DNA of 53,279 bases from Georgenia ruanii (GTDB lineage Bacteria; Actinomycetota; Actinomycetes; Actinomycetales; Actinomycetaceae). The translations under genes were made by a program, and so were the position numbers. The stretch lies in contig NZ_VUKE01000025.1 of the NCBI RefSeq assembly GCF_009193175.1, positions 1 through 53,279 on the forward strand, given 5' to 3'. How positions within the stretch are numbered: the stretch's first letter is position 1; each line of letters begins with the position of its first letter. This document shows positions 42,689 to 52,411 of the stretch, piece by piece. Under the pieces are notes generated by a model that was not told where the DNA came from, did not search any database, and saw only the letters and a list, made by a program, of their open reading frames with translations.

Positions 42689-45600
42689 GGTCGCCGAACA
42701 GCGCCGAGCTGGGTGCCACGCGCAGGTTGTCCGCCAGCTTCATGACCGTCGCCCGCCCGGGGCTGGTCAGGCGCAGGCGCACCTCCGACGGCCCCGGGTG
42801 GTTGGTGAGGATGCCGCGCAGCTGCTCGACCACCGGGCCGGTGCACCGGTTCGCCGCCAGCGTCAGGCTCACCGGCCCGTCCTCGGCGTCGGAGACGTCG
42901 GGCAGGGTCATCTCCTGGGCGTAGATCGTCGGGATGTCGTCGCGGCGGTTGAGCCGCCCGCGCACCGTGACGATCGTGTCCTCCGCCAGGGCGGTGGAGA
43001 CGGTGGCGAAGGTCTGCGGGAAGAACAGCACCTCGATCGAGCCGGTCATGTCCTCGACCGAGGCGATGGCCCACGGGTTGCCGTTCTTGGTCATCTTCCG
43101 CTGCAGGGAGGTGACCAGGCCCGCGATGTGCACGCTGGACCCGTCCGGCTTCGCGTCGTCCTCGAGCAGCGACGTCACCTGGGTGTCGGCCGCCCGCTGC
43201 AGGACGTGCTCGAGCCCGGCGAGGGGGTGGTCGGAGACGTACAGCCCGAGCATCTGCCGCTCGAAGGCGAGCTTCTGCTTCTTGTCCCACTCGGGCAGGT
43301 CCGGGATCTCCACGGTGAAGCCGGCGCCGGCCGCGCCGTCGTCGCCGCCGAGGGCGGCGAAGAGGTCGAACTGGCCCACGGCCTCGTTGCGCTTGACGTC
43401 GACGACGGCGTCGACCGCCTCCTCGTGCCGGGCCACCAGCGCCCGGCGGGTGTGGCCGAGGGTGTCGAACGCGCCGGCCTTGATGAGGGACTCGATGGTG
43501 CGCTTGTTGCACACCACCACCGGCACCTTGTCGAGAAAGTCGTTGAAGGAGGCGTAGGCGCCCTTCTCCTCGCGTGCCTCGATGATCGCCTGCACGACGT
43601 TGGCGCCGACGTTGCGGATGCCGGCCAGGCCGAAGCGGATCTCGTCGCCCACCGGGGTGAAGTTCGCCGCGGAGGTGTTGACGTCCGGCGGGAGCACGGT
43701 GATGCCCATGTGGCGGCACTCCGCCAGGTACATCCCGAGCTTGTCCTTGTTGTCCTGCGTCGAGGTGAGCAGGGCGGCCATGTACTCGACCGGGTAGTTC
43801 GCCTTGAGGTAGGCGGTCCAGTAGGACACCACGCCGTAGGCGGCCGAGTGCGCCTTGTTGAAGGCGTAGTCGGAGAACGGCAGCAGGATGTCCCAGAGGG
43901 TCTTGACGGCGGCCTTGGAGAAGCCGCGCTCGAGCATGCCCGCCTCGAAGCCGGCGAACTGCTTGTCCAGCTCCGCCTTCTTCTTCTTGCCCATCGCGCG
44001 GCGCAGCAGGTCGGCCTGGCCGAGCGTGAACCCGGCGACCTTCTGCGCGATGGCCATGACCTGCTCCTGGTAGACGATCAGGCCGTAGGTCGTGCCCAGG
44101 ATGTCCTTGAGCGGCTCCTCGAGCTCGGGGTGGATCGGCTCGATCTTCTGCTGGCCGTTCTTGCGCAGCGCGTAGTTCGTGTGGGAGTTGGCGCCCATCG
44201 GGCCCGGGCGGTACAGGGCGCCGACGGCGGAGATGTCCTCGAAGTTGTCCGGGCGCATCAGTCGCAGCAGGGTGCGCATGCCGCCGCCATCGAGCTGGAA
44301 CACCCCGAGGGTCTCCCCGCGCGAGAGCAGCTCGTACGTCTTGCGGTCGTCCAGGCCGAGGCGCTCGAGGTCCGGCGCCTCCTTGCCGTTGAAGGCGATG
44401 TTCTCCAGCGCGTCGCCGAGGACGGTGAGGTTGCGCAGGCCCAGGAAGTCCATCTTGAGCAGGCCGAGGCCCTCGCAGGTCGGGTAGTCGAACTGCGTGA
44501 TGATCGCGCCGTCCTGGGGGCGGCGCATGATCGGGATGATGTCGATCAGCGGGTGCGAGGACATGATGACGGCGCAGGCGTGCACGCCCCACTGCCGCTT
44601 GATGCCCTCCAGGCCCTGCGCCGTCGCGACGATCTTCTGGGCCTCGGGGTCGGCGTTGTAGACCTGCCGGAACTCCTCGGCCTCGGCGTAGCGCTTGTCG
44701 CTGGGGTCGAAGATCCCGTGCAGGGTGATGTCCTTGCCCATCACCGACGGCGGCATCGCCTTGGTGAGCTTCTCCCCCATCGCGTAGGGGTAGCCCAGCA
44801 CCCGGGAGGAGTCCTTCAGGGCCTGCTTGGCCTTGATGGTGCCGTAGGTGACCACCTGGGCGACGCGGTCGTCGCCGTACTTCTTGGTGACGTAGTCGAT
44901 GACCTCCCCGCGCCGGCGCTCGTCGAAGTCGACGTCGAAGTCGGGCATGGACACGCGGTCGGGGTTGAGGAAGCGCTCGAAGATCAGCCCGTGGTTGAGC
45001 GGGTTGAGGTCGGTGATGCGCATGGCGTAGGCGACCATCGACCCGGCGCCGGAGCCACGGCCCGGCCCCACGCGGATGCCCTGGGACTTGGCCCACTTGA
45101 TGTAGTCGGCGACGACGAGGAAGTACCCCGGGAAGCCCATCTGGGTGATGATCCCGACCTCGTACTCGGCCTGCTTGCGCACGTCGTCGGGGATGCCGTT
45201 CGGGAACCGGTAGTGCAGCCCGCGCTCGACCTCCTTGACGAACCAGGATTGCTCGTCCTCCCCCGGCGGGACCTCGAAGACCGGCATGTAGTTCGCGCCG
45301 TCCTTCGTGGTGCGGAACTGCACGTCGCACTGCTCGGCCACGAGGAGGGTGTTGTCGCACGCGTCCGGGTGGTCGCGCCAGACCTCGCGCATCTCGGCGG
45401 CCGAGCGCACGTAGTAGGTGTCGCCGGTGAACTTGAACCGGTTGGGGTCGGCGAGCACGGAGCCGGAGTTGATGCACAGCAGCGCGTCGTGGGTGCTGTG
45501 GTCCTCGGCCTTGACGTAGTGCGAGTCGTTGGTGGCCAGCAGCGGGGCGCCGATGTCCTGGGACAGGCGCAGCAGGTCGGGGATCACCCGGGACTCGATG

Positions 45601-46202
45601 TCGAGCCCGTGCTGCATGAGCTCGACGTAGAAGTTCTCCTTGCCGAAGATGTCCTGGAACTCCCCGGCGGCGCGGCGCGCCTCGTCGTACTGGCCCAGCC
45701 GGATGCGGGTCTGCACCTCGCCCGAGGGGCACCCGGTGGTGGCGATGAGCCCGTTGCCGTAGGTGGTGAGCAGCTCGCGGTCCATGCGGGGGGCCTTGCC
45801 CATCTGCCCGTCCAGCGAGGCCAGGGACGCCATGCGGAACAGGTTGTGCATGCCCTCGGTGGTGCGGGCGAGCAGCGTCATGTGCGTGTAGGAGCCGCGC
45901 GCCGAGACGTCGTCGTCGGTCTGGGAGTCGTCGCCCCAGCGCACGCGGGTCTTGTCGGCGCGGGCGGTGCCGGGGGTCAGGTACGCCTCGACCCCGACGA
46001 TGGGCTTGACGCCGGCGCTCGTGGCCTTGGACCAGAAGTCGTAGGCGCCGAACATGTAGCCGTGGTCGGTCATGGCGATGGCCTTCTGCCCGAGCCGGTT
46101 GACCTCCGCGAACAGCGGGTCCAGCTTGGCGGCACCGTCGAGCATCGAGTACTCGGTGTGCACGTGGAGGTGGACGAAGTCTGCTGATCCTCCGGCTGCC
46201 AT
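42651..46202 (-). CDS. dnaE: DNA polymerase III alpha subunit (DnaE1)
   Basis: A 1183-residue replicative polymerase. The PHP domain opens HLHVHTEYSMLDGA (about 10-23); in actinobacterial DnaE1 this domain can proofread. The catalytic Asp pair is in MPDFDVDFDERRRGEVIDY (about 418-436), and a third is in KMDFLGLRNLTV (about 582). An OB fold near residue 1030 reads AGLVTSLQRKMTKNGNPW. ATG at 46202 is preceded by TAGACT with a 7-nt gap, suggesting a leaderless message. Converges on eamA with 38-bp overlap. Confidence 0.97.
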   Translation of the reverse strand: MAAGGSADFVHLHVHTEYSMLDGAAKLDPLFAEVNRLGQKAIAMTDHGYMFGAYDFWSKATSAGVKPIVGVEAYLTPGTARADKTRVRWGDDSQTDDDVSARGSYTHMTLLARTTEGMHNLFRMASLASLDGQMGKAPRMDRELLTTYGNGLIATTGCPSGEVQTRIRLGQYDEARRAAGEFQDIFGKENFYVELMQHGLDIESRVIPDLLRLSQDIGAPLLATNDSHYVKAEDHSTHDALLCINSGSVLADPNRFKFTGDTYYVRSAAEMREVWRDHPDACDNTLLVAEQCDVQFRTTKDGANYMPVFEVPPGEDEQSWFVKEVERGLHYRFPNGIPDDVRKQAEYEVGIITQMGFPGYFLVVADYIKWAKSQGIRVGPGRGSGAGSMVAYAMRITDLNPLNHGLIFERFLNPDRVSMPDFDVDFDERRRGEVIDYVTKKYGDDRVAQVVTYGTIKAKQALKDSSRVLGYPYAMGEKLTKAMPPSVMGKDITLHGIFDPSDKRYAEAEEFRQVYNADPEAQKIVATAQGLEGIKRQWGVHACAVIMSSHPLIDIIPIMRRPQDGAIITQFDYPTCEGLGLLKMDFLGLRNLTVLGDALENIAFNGKEAPDLERLGLDDRKTYELLSRGETLGVFQLDGGGMRTLLRLMRPDNFEDISAVGALYRPGPMGANSHTNYALRKNGQQKIEPIHPELEEPLKDILGTTYGLIVYQEQVMAIAQKVAGFTLGQADLLRRAMGKKKKAELDKQFAGFEAGMLERGFSKAAVKTLWDILLPFSDYAFNKAHSAAYGVVSYWTAYLKANYPVEYMAALLTSTQDNKDKLGMYLAECRHMGITVLPPDVNTSAANFTPVGDEIRFGLAGIRNVGANVVQAIIEAREEKGAYASFNDFLDKVPVVVCNKRTIESLIKAGAFDTLGHTRRALVARHEEAVDAVVDVKRNEAVGQFDLFAALGGDDGAAGAGFTVEIPDLPEWDKKQKLAFERQMLGLYVSDHPLAGLEHVLQRAADTQVTSLLEDDAKPDGSSVHIAGLVTSLQRKMTKNGNPWAIASVEDMTGSIEVLFFPQTFATVSTALAEDTIVTVRGRLNRRDDIPTIYAQEMTLPDVSDAEDGPVSLTLAANRCTGPVVEQLRGILTNHPGPSEVRLRLTSPGRATVMKLADNLRVAPSSALFGDLKALLGPSCLVH

Positions 46203-46209
46203 GCGGGCC

Positions 46210-46215
46210 AGTCTA
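46210..46215 (-). promoter_or_regulatory. Leaderless -10 of dnaE
   Basis: TAGACT on the minus strand ends 7 nt before the dnaE ATG. The same hexamer appears before hisC, pheS and tetR. No clear -35. Confidence 0.6.
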
Positions 46216-46264
46216 GGTGGCCCCGGTGACATGCCCGGGCGACCCGCTGGCGTGTCCGGGGAGG

Positions 46265-46300
46265 GGCGCGCCACACGGGGTGGGACGCCCCGGGCGCGCC
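46265..46300 (-). terminator. Hairpin after the GNAT gene
   Basis: Two copies of the self-complementary ggcgcgcc (46265-46272, 46293-46300) can pair, with an inner gggg/cccc stem. It lies 14 bp past the GNAT stop and before the dnaE promoter. Confidence 0.45.
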
Positions 46301-46313
46301 GCCCGCCGGGCCG

Positions 46314-46907
46314 TCAGCCGGTGATGCGGTGTGCCATGTCCCGGTGCCAGATGCCGGCGTCGAGGTAGCGCTCCCCGGGCAGCAGCTCGTAGCCCAGCCG
46401 CCGGTAGAAGCCCAGGGCGTGCTCCTGCGCGGACAGCTCGACGGTCACGGCCAGCGCGTCGGCGCCGTCGACCACGGCGTGCTCGGCCAGGGCCAGAGCC
46501 TCGATCCCGACGACCAGGCGCGCCCCGGCGCCCCGGCCGCGCGCGGCGGCCCGCACCGCGAGCCGCCCCAGGTGCACCTCGCCGGGGTGGGCGGGGTCGC
46601 TGAGCAGCCGGCCGGTCCCGAGCACCGCCCCGGACGCGTCCACGGCGAGCACGTGGGTGGTCGAGGCCGCGGTGTCGAGCGCGTCGATCTCCTCCTCGAC
46701 GGGCACCTGCTGCTCCTCGACGAAGACCTCCAGCCGCACCTGCCAGGCCTGCTCGAGCTGGGCGCGGGTGGTCACGCGGACGACGGCGATCCCGCCCGCC
46801 GCGCCGTCGTCGAGCACCGCGCCGTCGTCGAGCACCCTACCGCCGTCGAGCGCCCCACCGCCGTCGAGCAGCGCGCGGTCGTCCCCCGTCGGCCGGTCTC
46901 CGCTCAC
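46314..46907 (-). CDS. GNAT acetyltransferase
   Basis: A 197-residue protein. Residues 1-40 are a repeated LDGG/LDDG segment (see the repeat entry). The GNAT fold follows: [22 protein letters not shown] (ElaA-like start), [21 protein letters not shown] (the acetyl-CoA loop) and [11 protein letters not shown]. Substrate unknown. GTG start at 46907 overlaps the rluD stop (GTGA). Confidence 0.85.
   Translation of the reverse strand: MSGDRPTGDDRALLDGGGALDGGRVLDDGAVLDDGAAGGIAVVRVTTRAQLEQAWQVRLEVFVEEQQVPVEEEIDALDTAASTTHVLAVDASGAVLGTGRLLSDPAHPGEVHLGRLAVRAAARGRGAGARLVVGIEALALAEHAVVDGADALAVTVELSAQEHALGFYRRLGYELLPGERYLDAGIWHRDMAHRITG
46804..46875 (-). repeat. Four 18-bp in-frame repeats in the GNAT N-terminus
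   Basis: Four units of 18 bp, each built on ccgycgtcgagc, encode a six-residue repeat around LDGG or LDDG. The unit is a multiple of three, so length change would keep the frame. Confidence 0.85.
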
Positions 46908-47839
46908 CGGTAGCCCCCTTCGCGCATCATCTCCAGCGCCCGCTCCAGGTCCTCCGGGTAGGGGCTGGCCACCTCCAGCCACCGCCCGGTCGTGGGGTGC
47001 TCGAAGCCCAGGCGGACCGCGTGCAGCCACTGGCGCGAGAGCCCGAGCCGCTCGGCCAGGCGCGGGTCGGCGCCGTAGGTGACGTCGCCCAGGCACGGGT
47101 GGCGCACCGCGGCCATGTGCACCCGGATCTGGTGGGTGCGCCCGGTCTCCAGGTGTACCTCGAGCAGCGACGCGCCGGGCATCGCCTCGACGGTCTCGTA
47201 GTGGGTGACCGAGTCCTTGCCGCCGGCGACGACGGCCATCTTGTAGTCGTGGGTGGGGTGGCGCCCGATGGGCGCGTCGATGGTGCCCGTGGAGGGGTCG
47301 GGGTGGCCCTGCACGAGCGCGTGGTAGACCTTGTCCACCGTGCGCTCCTTGAACGCCCGCTTGAGCACGGTGTAGGCCCGCTCGGACTTGGCCACCACCA
47401 TCAGCCCCGAGGTGCCCACGTCGAGGCGGTGGACCACGCCCTGGCGCTCGGCCGCCCCGGAGGTGGAGATGCGGTGGCCGGCGGCGGCCAGCGCCCCGAC
47501 CACGGTCGGCCCGCCCCAGCCCGGGCTGGGGTGGGCGGCCACGCCCACCGGCTTGTCGACGACGACGACGTCGTCGTCCTCGTAGACGATGCCCATCCCC
47601 GGCACGGGCTCCGGGGCCGCGGCGGCGGGTGCGGCGACGTCGGGGAGGGTGACCTCGAGCCAGGCGTCGGCCACGAGCCGGTCGGACTTGCCCAGCTGCC
47701 GCCCGTCGAGCGTGACGTGCCCGGCCGCCGCGAGCTCGGCCGCCCGGGTGCGCGAGAGGCCGAGCAGGCGCGCCAGGGCGGCGTCGACCCGCTCCCCCGC
47801 CAGCCCGTCGGGCACCGGCAGCGACCGGACCTCAGGCAC
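46904..47839 (-). CDS. rluD: 23S rRNA pseudouridine synthase, RluD family
   Basis: A 311-residue protein with an N-terminal S4 domain ([20 protein letters not shown]) and the RluA-family catalytic motif [15 protein letters not shown], Asp being the nucleophile. [12 protein letters not shown] is also typical. RluD enzymes modify helix 69 of 23S rRNA; the exact site here is inferred. GTG at 47839, overlapping lspA by 8 bases. Confidence 0.92.
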   Translation of the reverse strand: MPEVRSLPVPDGLAGERVDAALARLLGLSRTRAAELAAAGHVTLDGRQLGKSDRLVADAWLEVTLPDVAAPAAAAPEPVPGMGIVYEDDDVVVVDKPVGVAAHPSPGWGGPTVVGALAAAGHRISTSGAAERQGVVHRLDVGTSGLMVVAKSERAYTVLKRAFKERTVDKVYHALVQGHPDPSTGTIDAPIGRHPTHDYKMAVVAGGKDSVTHYETVEAMPGASLLEVHLETGRTHQIRVHMAAVRHPCLGDVTYGADPRLAERLGLSRQWLHAVRLGFEHPTTGRWLEVASPYPEDLERALEMMREGGYR

Positions 47840-48437
47840 GGGCGCTCCCCCCGGGCGCCTCGGTGCCGGTGCCGGAGGGCAGGTCCTCGTCGGCCGCGGG
47901 GCCGTCGGCCCGGCCGTGCGCCCGGCTGCCGTCGACCTCGCGGCCGAGCACGGCCAGCAGCGCGACCGCGACGGCCGCCCCGACGATGGCGATGTCGGCG
48001 ACGTTGCCGACGAAGTAGCCGGCGTAGTTGATGAAGTCGACCACGTGCCCGACGGCGAGGCCGGGCTCGCGGAAGAGCCGGTCGTAGAGGTTGCCCAGGC
48101 AGCCGCCCAGCAGCAGGCCCAGGGCCAGCGCCCACCCGAGGGAGCCCAGCCGCCGGGAGATGCGGACCACGACCACCACGACGACGACGGAGACGAGGGT
48201 GAAGATCCACGTCATCCCGGTCGCCAGCGAGAACGCGGCGCCGGGGTTGTAGATGAGCTGCAGCCCGAGCAGGTCGCCGAGCAGCGGCGTGAGCGTGCCG
48301 GGCGTCAGGCGCTGCTCGGCGAGGTACTTGGTGACCTGGTCGACGGCGAAGACGACGACGGCGAGCCCGACGAGGAGGGCGAGGAGGCGCCGACGGCGCG
48401 CGGGCGCCACGGCGGGGGTCTCAGGCTGGTTGTCCAT
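47832..48437 (-). CDS. lspA: Lipoprotein signal peptidase
   Basis: A 201-residue membrane aspartyl peptidase, four membrane segments. Conserved motifs: [32 protein letters not shown] and NVADIAI with the two catalytic Asp. The last 35 residues are a hydrophilic Gly/Ala/Glu tail. GACACT lies 7 nt upstream of the ATG (leaderless candidate). The lipoprotein protease at 26.6 kb is one expected client. Confidence 0.94.
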   Translation of the reverse strand: MDNQPETPAVAPARRRRLLALLVGLAVVVFAVDQVTKYLAEQRLTPGTLTPLLGDLLGLQLIYNPGAAFSLATGMTWIFTLVSVVVVVVVVRISRRLGSLGWALALGLLLGGCLGNLYDRLFREPGLAVGHVVDFINYAGYFVGNVADIAIVGAAVAVALLAVLGREVDGSRAHGRADGPAADEDLPSGTGTEAPGGSARA

Positions 48438-48459
48438 CCCGGGAAGTGTCCCACGAACG

Positions 48460-48494
48460 ACGGCGGCGACGACCCGGTGGGTCGTCGCCGCCGT
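48460..48494 (-). terminator. divIVA terminator
   Basis: A 15-bp perfect stem (acggcggcgacgacc, 48460-48474, and its complement 48480-48494) lies 15 bp past the divIVA stop and before the lspA start. No U tract. Confidence 0.7.
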
Positions 48495-48508
48495 GCGTCA
48501 GCAGGACG

Positions 48509-49111
48509 TCAGAGCGCCTCGGCCTTGGCGCCGCCCTCGACGTTGCTCAGCAGCGACTCGAGGTAGCTCTTCAGGCGGGTGCGGTAGTCGCGCTCGAAGG
48601 TGCGCAGCTCGTCGATCTTGCGCTCGAGGAGCGAGCGCTCCTGCTCGAGCTGGGTGAGGGTCCGGTTGTGCTGGTCCTCGGCCTCCTTGATGATCCGCTG
48701 GCCCTCGATCTGGGCCTCGGAGATGATCCGGTCGCCCTCTTCCTTGCCGTTGCGCACGTACTCGTCGTGCAGGCGCTGGGCCAGGGCGAGCATCCCGGTG
48801 GCGGACTCGGGCTCGGTCGCACCCGCCGCGGCGGGCGCCGGTGCGGGGGCGGCCTGCGGCTGGGGCGCCGGCTGGGCCTGGGGGGCGGGACGGGCGGGGG
48901 CCTCGGTGCCCTCGCCGCGGCTCAGCTCGGCAACACGACGCTCAGCGGCGGCCAGCTTGGCCTTGAGCTCCTCGTTCTCGCCGGTCACCACCCGCAGCGT
49001 GTTGACCACCTCGTCGAGAAAGTCGTCGACCTCGTCCTGGTCGTAGCCCTCACGGAACTTGGTGGGCTGGAACTTCTTGTTGAGGACGTCGTCTGCCGTG
49101 AGCAGCGCCAT
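48509..49111 (-). CDS. divIVA: DivIVA / Wag31 polar growth protein
   Basis: A 200-residue cytoskeletal protein. The N-terminal lipid-binding domain is ADDVLNKKFQPTKFREGYD with QDEVDDFLDEVV after it; a Pro/Gln/Ala linker (about 70-105) and a C-terminal coiled coil (LAQRLHDEYVRNGKEEG onward) follow. In actinobacteria Wag31 directs polar growth and cell shape. ATG after GAGGTG. Confidence 0.95.
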   Translation of the reverse strand: MALLTADDVLNKKFQPTKFREGYDQDEVDDFLDEVVNTLRVVTGENEELKAKLAAAERRVAELSRGEGTEAPARPAPQAQPAPQPQAAPAPAPAAAGATEPESATGMLALAQRLHDEYVRNGKEEGDRIISEAQIEGQRIIKEAEDQHNRTLTQLEQERSLLERKIDELRTFERDYRTRLKSYLESLLSNVEGGAKAEAL

Positions 49112-49216
49112 GAGTCGTCACCTCGGTGTCGTGTCGTTCGGTCGTGAGCCCTGGTCCCCACTCACGGAACAAACCGTAGCGGACCATCGGCGGCGGGTGT
49201 CGGCTGAGGGTATCAG

Positions 49217-49510
49217 TCAGCTCGCCGCGAGAACCGCCGCGATGTTCCTCAGGAACGACACGGCGATGAAGAGGATGAGGAAACCCAGGTCGATGGAGAT
49301 CTGCCCGATGCGCAGCGGCGGGATGAGGCGCCGCAGGAAGCGCAGGGGCGGGTCGGTCAGCGAGTAGATGACGTTGGCGATCACGAGCACGACGCCGGTG
49401 GGCCGCCAGCTACGCGCGAAGACCTGGATCCAGTCGAAGACCAGCCTCGCCACGAGGACGAGCATGTACAGCAGAAGAAGGAAAGCAAGAATCTCGAAGA
49501 AGATGCTCAC
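49217..49510 (-). CDS. YggT-family membrane protein
   Basis: A 97-residue protein with two membrane segments (about 5-25, FFEILAFLLLLYMLVLVARL; and 73-92) and the family motif DPPLRFLRRLIPPLRIG between. Usually next to sepF and divIVA; function unclear. GTG start at 49510, 5 bp after the sepF stop. Confidence 0.9.
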   Translation of the reverse strand: MSIFFEILAFLLLLYMLVLVARLVFDWIQVFARSWRPTGVVLVIANVIYSLTDPPLRFLRRLIPPLRIGQISIDLGFLILFIAVSFLRNIAAVLAAS

Positions 49511-49515
49511 ACAAC

Positions 49516-50004
49516 TCAGCTCTGGTTGAAGAAGCGGCCGGGGATCCGCTCGTCGGCACGGTCGGACTCAACCTCAACGGTGGCTGGCGACAGGAGGAAC
49601 ACCCGGTTGGTCACCCGCTCGATCGCGCCGTGCAGCCCGAAGACGAGCCCCGCCGCGAAGTCGACCATCCGCTTGGCCTCGCTCTCGCTCATGCCGGTGA
49701 GGTTCATGATGACCGGCGTGCCCTCCCGGAAGGCCTCCCCGATCACCCGCGCCTCATTGTAGGTGGCGGGGTGCACGGTGACGATGCGTCGCAGGTCCTC
49801 CACGGCGGCCGGCTCCTCGGTGTGCAGCGACACGGCGCGCGAGATGGGGGTGACCTCGGCGCGGTGCTCGGCGCGCTCGGTGACCTCGGTCCGCACGTCG
49901 TCCTCCTCGCGGTAGGCCTCCGCTTCGGGGCCGTCCTCGTACAGCTCGTCCTCCGGCTCGGCCAGGGAGAGGTACTCCATCATCTTGCGCATGGTTCCGG
50001 CCAT
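49516..50004 (-). CDS. sepF: SepF, FtsZ-ring membrane anchor
   Basis: A 162-residue protein with an N-terminal amphipathic helix (RKMMEYLSLAE), an acidic linker (EDELYEDGPEAEAYREEDD) and the SepF core with RRIVTVHPATYNEARVIGEA, VIMNLTGMSE and GLHGAIERVTNRVFLLSP. In actinobacteria, which lack FtsA, SepF links FtsZ to the membrane. ATG after GAGGAG. Confidence 0.95.
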   Translation of the reverse strand: MAGTMRKMMEYLSLAEPEDELYEDGPEAEAYREEDDVRTEVTERAEHRAEVTPISRAVSLHTEEPAAVEDLRRIVTVHPATYNEARVIGEAFREGTPVIMNLTGMSESEAKRMVDFAAGLVFGLHGAIERVTNRVFLLSPATVEVESDRADERIPGRFFNQS

Positions 50005-50186
50005 CGCTGCTCCTCGTCGCTCATCCCGGCAGGACGTCGGGTCACGCCGTACCGCTCGTTCCGACGCTAGACCAGCGCCGTCGGCCGCACGGGCACGTGC
50101 GACGGCGTGTCGCGGCACACCGGCCGGCGAGGCGGACCGCCCGGCGCCCGGACGCCCGGACGCGCGGACCCCGCCGCGCGCGGCGC
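50005..50186. other. Gap where yggS is expected
   Basis: The 182 bp between pgeF and sepF contain no gene. In many actinobacteria the PLP-homeostasis gene yggS lies here. No remnant of its barrel motifs is visible in any frame. Confidence 0.6.
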
Positions 50187-50972
50187 TCAGGCGGCGGTGC
50201 GGACCACCCCGGCGAAGCGGCCCGTGGGACCGGCCCCGTGCTCGCCGGCGCGGCGGTAGGAGTAGAAGCGAGCGTCCTCGCGGGTGCACGCCTGGACGTG
50301 GTGGACCCGGGTGACGCCGCGGGCGGCCAGCTGACCGAGCACGCCGGCCGGCAGGTCCAGGGCCGGGGTGCCCCACGCCGTGGTGGCGGCGGTGCCGGGC
50401 ACCTGCGCGGCCACCTCCTCGCGGAGGGCGGCGGGCACCTCGTAGCAGCGCCCGCAGATGCTCGGCCCGACGGCGGCGTGCAGGCCCGCGGGCGGGACGC
50501 CGAGCTCGGCGAGGCGGTCGAGCGCGGCGGGCAGCACCCCGCGCACCAGCCCTTGGCGCCCGACGTGGACGGCCGCCACGGCGGACCCGTCGGCGGCGGC
50601 GAGCAGGACCGGCACGCAGTCGGCGACGAGCACCCCGGCGGCCACCGGCCCGGCGGACCCGGCGAGGGCGACGAGCCCGTCGCACTCCCCCTCGCTGCGC
50701 GGGTCCGGCGCGCCGTCGAGCACGCGGACGGCGGCGCCGTGCACCTGGTCCATCCAGCCCACCGGCGCCCCGAGGGCGGCGGCGACCCGGTCCCGGTTGG
50801 CGAGCACGGCGGCGGGGTCGTCGCCCACGCGCAGCCCGAGGTTGAGCCCGCCGCCGGTCCCGCCGGCGTACGGCCCGCCGGAGACGCCGCCGGCGCGCGC
50901 GGTGAAGCCACCGCGCGCGCCGGGACCGAGGTCGGCGGGGAGGAGCTGCACGAGGTCCTCCGCCGGGCTCAC
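50187..50972 (-). CDS. pgeF: PgeF/YlmD laccase-domain protein (purine nucleoside phosphorylase)
   Basis: A 261-residue protein of the YfiH/YlmD fold. The zinc-site and catalytic regions are [32 protein letters not shown] and [12 protein letters not shown]. Family members act on purine nucleosides or edit peptidoglycan precursors; which applies here is open. GTG overlaps the ftsZ stop (GTGA), as is common in division clusters. Confidence 0.9.
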   Translation of the reverse strand: MSPAEDLVQLLPADLGPGARGGFTARAGGVSGGPYAGGTGGGLNLGLRVGDDPAAVLANRDRVAAALGAPVGWMDQVHGAAVRVLDGAPDPRSEGECDGLVALAGSAGPVAAGVLVADCVPVLLAAADGSAVAAVHVGRQGLVRGVLPAALDRLAELGVPPAGLHAAVGPSICGRCYEVPAALREEVAAQVPGTAATTAWGTPALDLPAGVLGQLAARGVTRVHHVQACTREDARFYSYRRAGEHGAGPTGRFAGVVRTAA

Positions 50973-52234
50973 TTGAGGAAGTCGGGGATGTCCAGGTCCT
51001 CGTCGCGCCGGCGGACCGGCTCCTCGTCGAAGACCCGCGGCACCTCGAAGGAGCGGCTGCGCTGGAACTCGCCGTCGCCGATGAAGGCCGGGACCTGCTC
51101 CCCGGACGTGGCGCCGGCGGGCGAGGGCGCGACGACGGTGGGCTCCTCGACCACCGGGACGGCGCGGTGGGCCGGCTCGACCGGCTCGGGGCTGGGCGCG
51201 CTGGGCGTGACCGCGGCGGGGGCGAGCACCTGCGGCGGGGCGACCTGGGCGCGGCCGCCGAGCTTCGCCGACGCGCCGGCGGGGCCGCTGCCGTCGTCGA
51301 AGCCGGCGGCGATGACGGTGACGCGCACCTCGTCGCCCAGGGCGTCGTCGATGACCGCACCGAAGATGATGTTCGCCTCGGGGTGGGCGGCCTCCTGCAC
51401 CAACCGGGCCGCCTCGTGGATCTCGAACAGGCCGAGGTCCGAGCCACCCTGGATGGACAGCAGCACGCCGTGGGCGCCGTCGATGCTCGCCTCGAGCAGC
51501 GGCGAGGAGATCGCCAGCTCCGAGGCTTGCACCGCGCGGTCCTCCCCGCGGGCCGAGCCGATACCCATGAGGGCGCTGCCGGCGCCCTGCATGACCGACT
51601 TGACGTCGGCGAAGTCGAGGTTGATCAGGCCGGGGGTGGTGATGAGGTCGGTGATGCCCTGGACGCCGGAGAGGAGCACCTGGTCGGCCGACTTGAAGGC
51701 GTCGAGCACCGACACGCTGCGGTCGCTGATGGAGAGCAGGCGGTCGTTCGGGATGACGATGAGGGTGTCGACCTCGGCGCGCAGCGCCTCGATGCCGGAC
51801 TCAGCCTGCACGCCGCGCCGCCGGCCCTCGAACGTGAAGGGGCGGGTGACCACGCCGATGGTCAGGGCGCCGAGGGAGCGGGCGATGCGGGCCACGACCG
51901 GCGCGCCGCCGGTGCCGGTGCCGCCGCCCTCGCCGGCGGTGACGAAGACCATGTCGGCCCCGCGCAGGACCTCCTCGATCTCCTCCGCGTGGTCCTCGGC
52001 GGCCTTCTTGCCGACCTCGGGGTCGGCGCCGGCGCCGAGGCCGCGGGTGAGCTCGCGGCCGACGTCGAGCTTGACGTCGGCGTCGGACATGAGGAGGGCC
52101 TGGGCGTCGGTGTTGACGGCGATGAACTCGACGCCCTTCAGACCGACCTCGATCATCCGGTTGACGGCGTTCACGCCGCCACCGCCGATGCCCACCACCT
52201 TGATCACTGCCAGGTAGTTCTGCGGTGCCGCCAC
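50969..52234 (-). CDS. ftsZ: Cell division protein FtsZ
   Basis: A 421-residue tubulin-like GTPase. The T1 loop is [14 protein letters not shown], the tubulin signature is [13 protein letters not shown], and [15 protein letters not shown] follows. The C-terminal peptide LDIPDFLK binds SepF. GTG at 52234 follows GAGAGGG; a TTG 11 codons earlier has no ribosome site. A linker of about 100 residues joins GTPase and tail. Confidence 0.97.
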   Translation of the reverse strand: MAAPQNYLAVIKVVGIGGGGVNAVNRMIEVGLKGVEFIAVNTDAQALLMSDADVKLDVGRELTRGLGAGADPEVGKKAAEDHAEEIEEVLRGADMVFVTAGEGGGTGTGGAPVVARIARSLGALTIGVVTRPFTFEGRRRGVQAESGIEALRAEVDTLIVIPNDRLLSISDRSVSVLDAFKSADQVLLSGVQGITDLITTPGLINLDFADVKSVMQGAGSALMGIGSARGEDRAVQASELAISSPLLEASIDGAHGVLLSIQGGSDLGLFEIHEAARLVQEAAHPEANIIFGAVIDDALGDEVRVTVIAAGFDDGSGPAGASAKLGGRAQVAPPQVLAPAAVTPSAPSPEPVEPAHRAVPVVEEPTVVAPSPAGATSGEQVPAFIGDGEFQRSRSFEVPRVFDEEPVRRRDEDLDIPDFLK

Positions 52235-52265
52235 GTCGGTCCCTCTCGTCGTCTTTCCCGAGCCC

Positions 52266-52303
52266 AACCCTCAACCTCTACTTCAGGGTTAGACTTATGT
52301 CAT
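52266..52303 (-). promoter_or_regulatory. ftsZ promoter and leader repeat
   Basis: A -35 ATGACA (52303-52298) and -10 TAGAGG (52280-52275) are 17 bp apart. AACCCT...AGGGTT (52266-52290) is an inverted repeat spanning the -10. Sequences of this form precede ftsZ in other actinobacteria as I recall. Confidence 0.55.
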
Positions 52304-52366
52304 TTGGTGCCCACCCAGGACGCTAGGTGCCCGGCTGGGACGGGGCAATCACCGCGCCAGGTGTGT

Positions 52367-52386
52367 CGCGCGCCGTGTGGCGCGCG
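52367..52386 (-). terminator. Hairpin between ftsQ and ftsZ
   Basis: An 8-bp perfect stem cgcgcgcc/ggcgcgcg with loop gtgt begins 25 bp past the ftsQ stop. It may partly end ftsQ transcription before the ftsZ promoter. No U tract. Confidence 0.4.
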
Positions 52387-52411
52387 CCTCTCCCGGTGCC
52401 CGGCCGCCCGG

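Noticed and set aside
42654-46187. A 1177-codon open frame antisense to dnaE
   Set aside because: High GC at third codon positions removes stops on the opposite strand. The translation is Val/Gly/Arg/His-rich without any domain, while the dnaE frame is fully conserved.
52235-52267. Longer FtsZ from a TTG at 52267
   Set aside because: No ribosome site at the TTG, and the extra 11 residues lie in the leader; the GTG at 52234 has GAGAGGG at good spacing.
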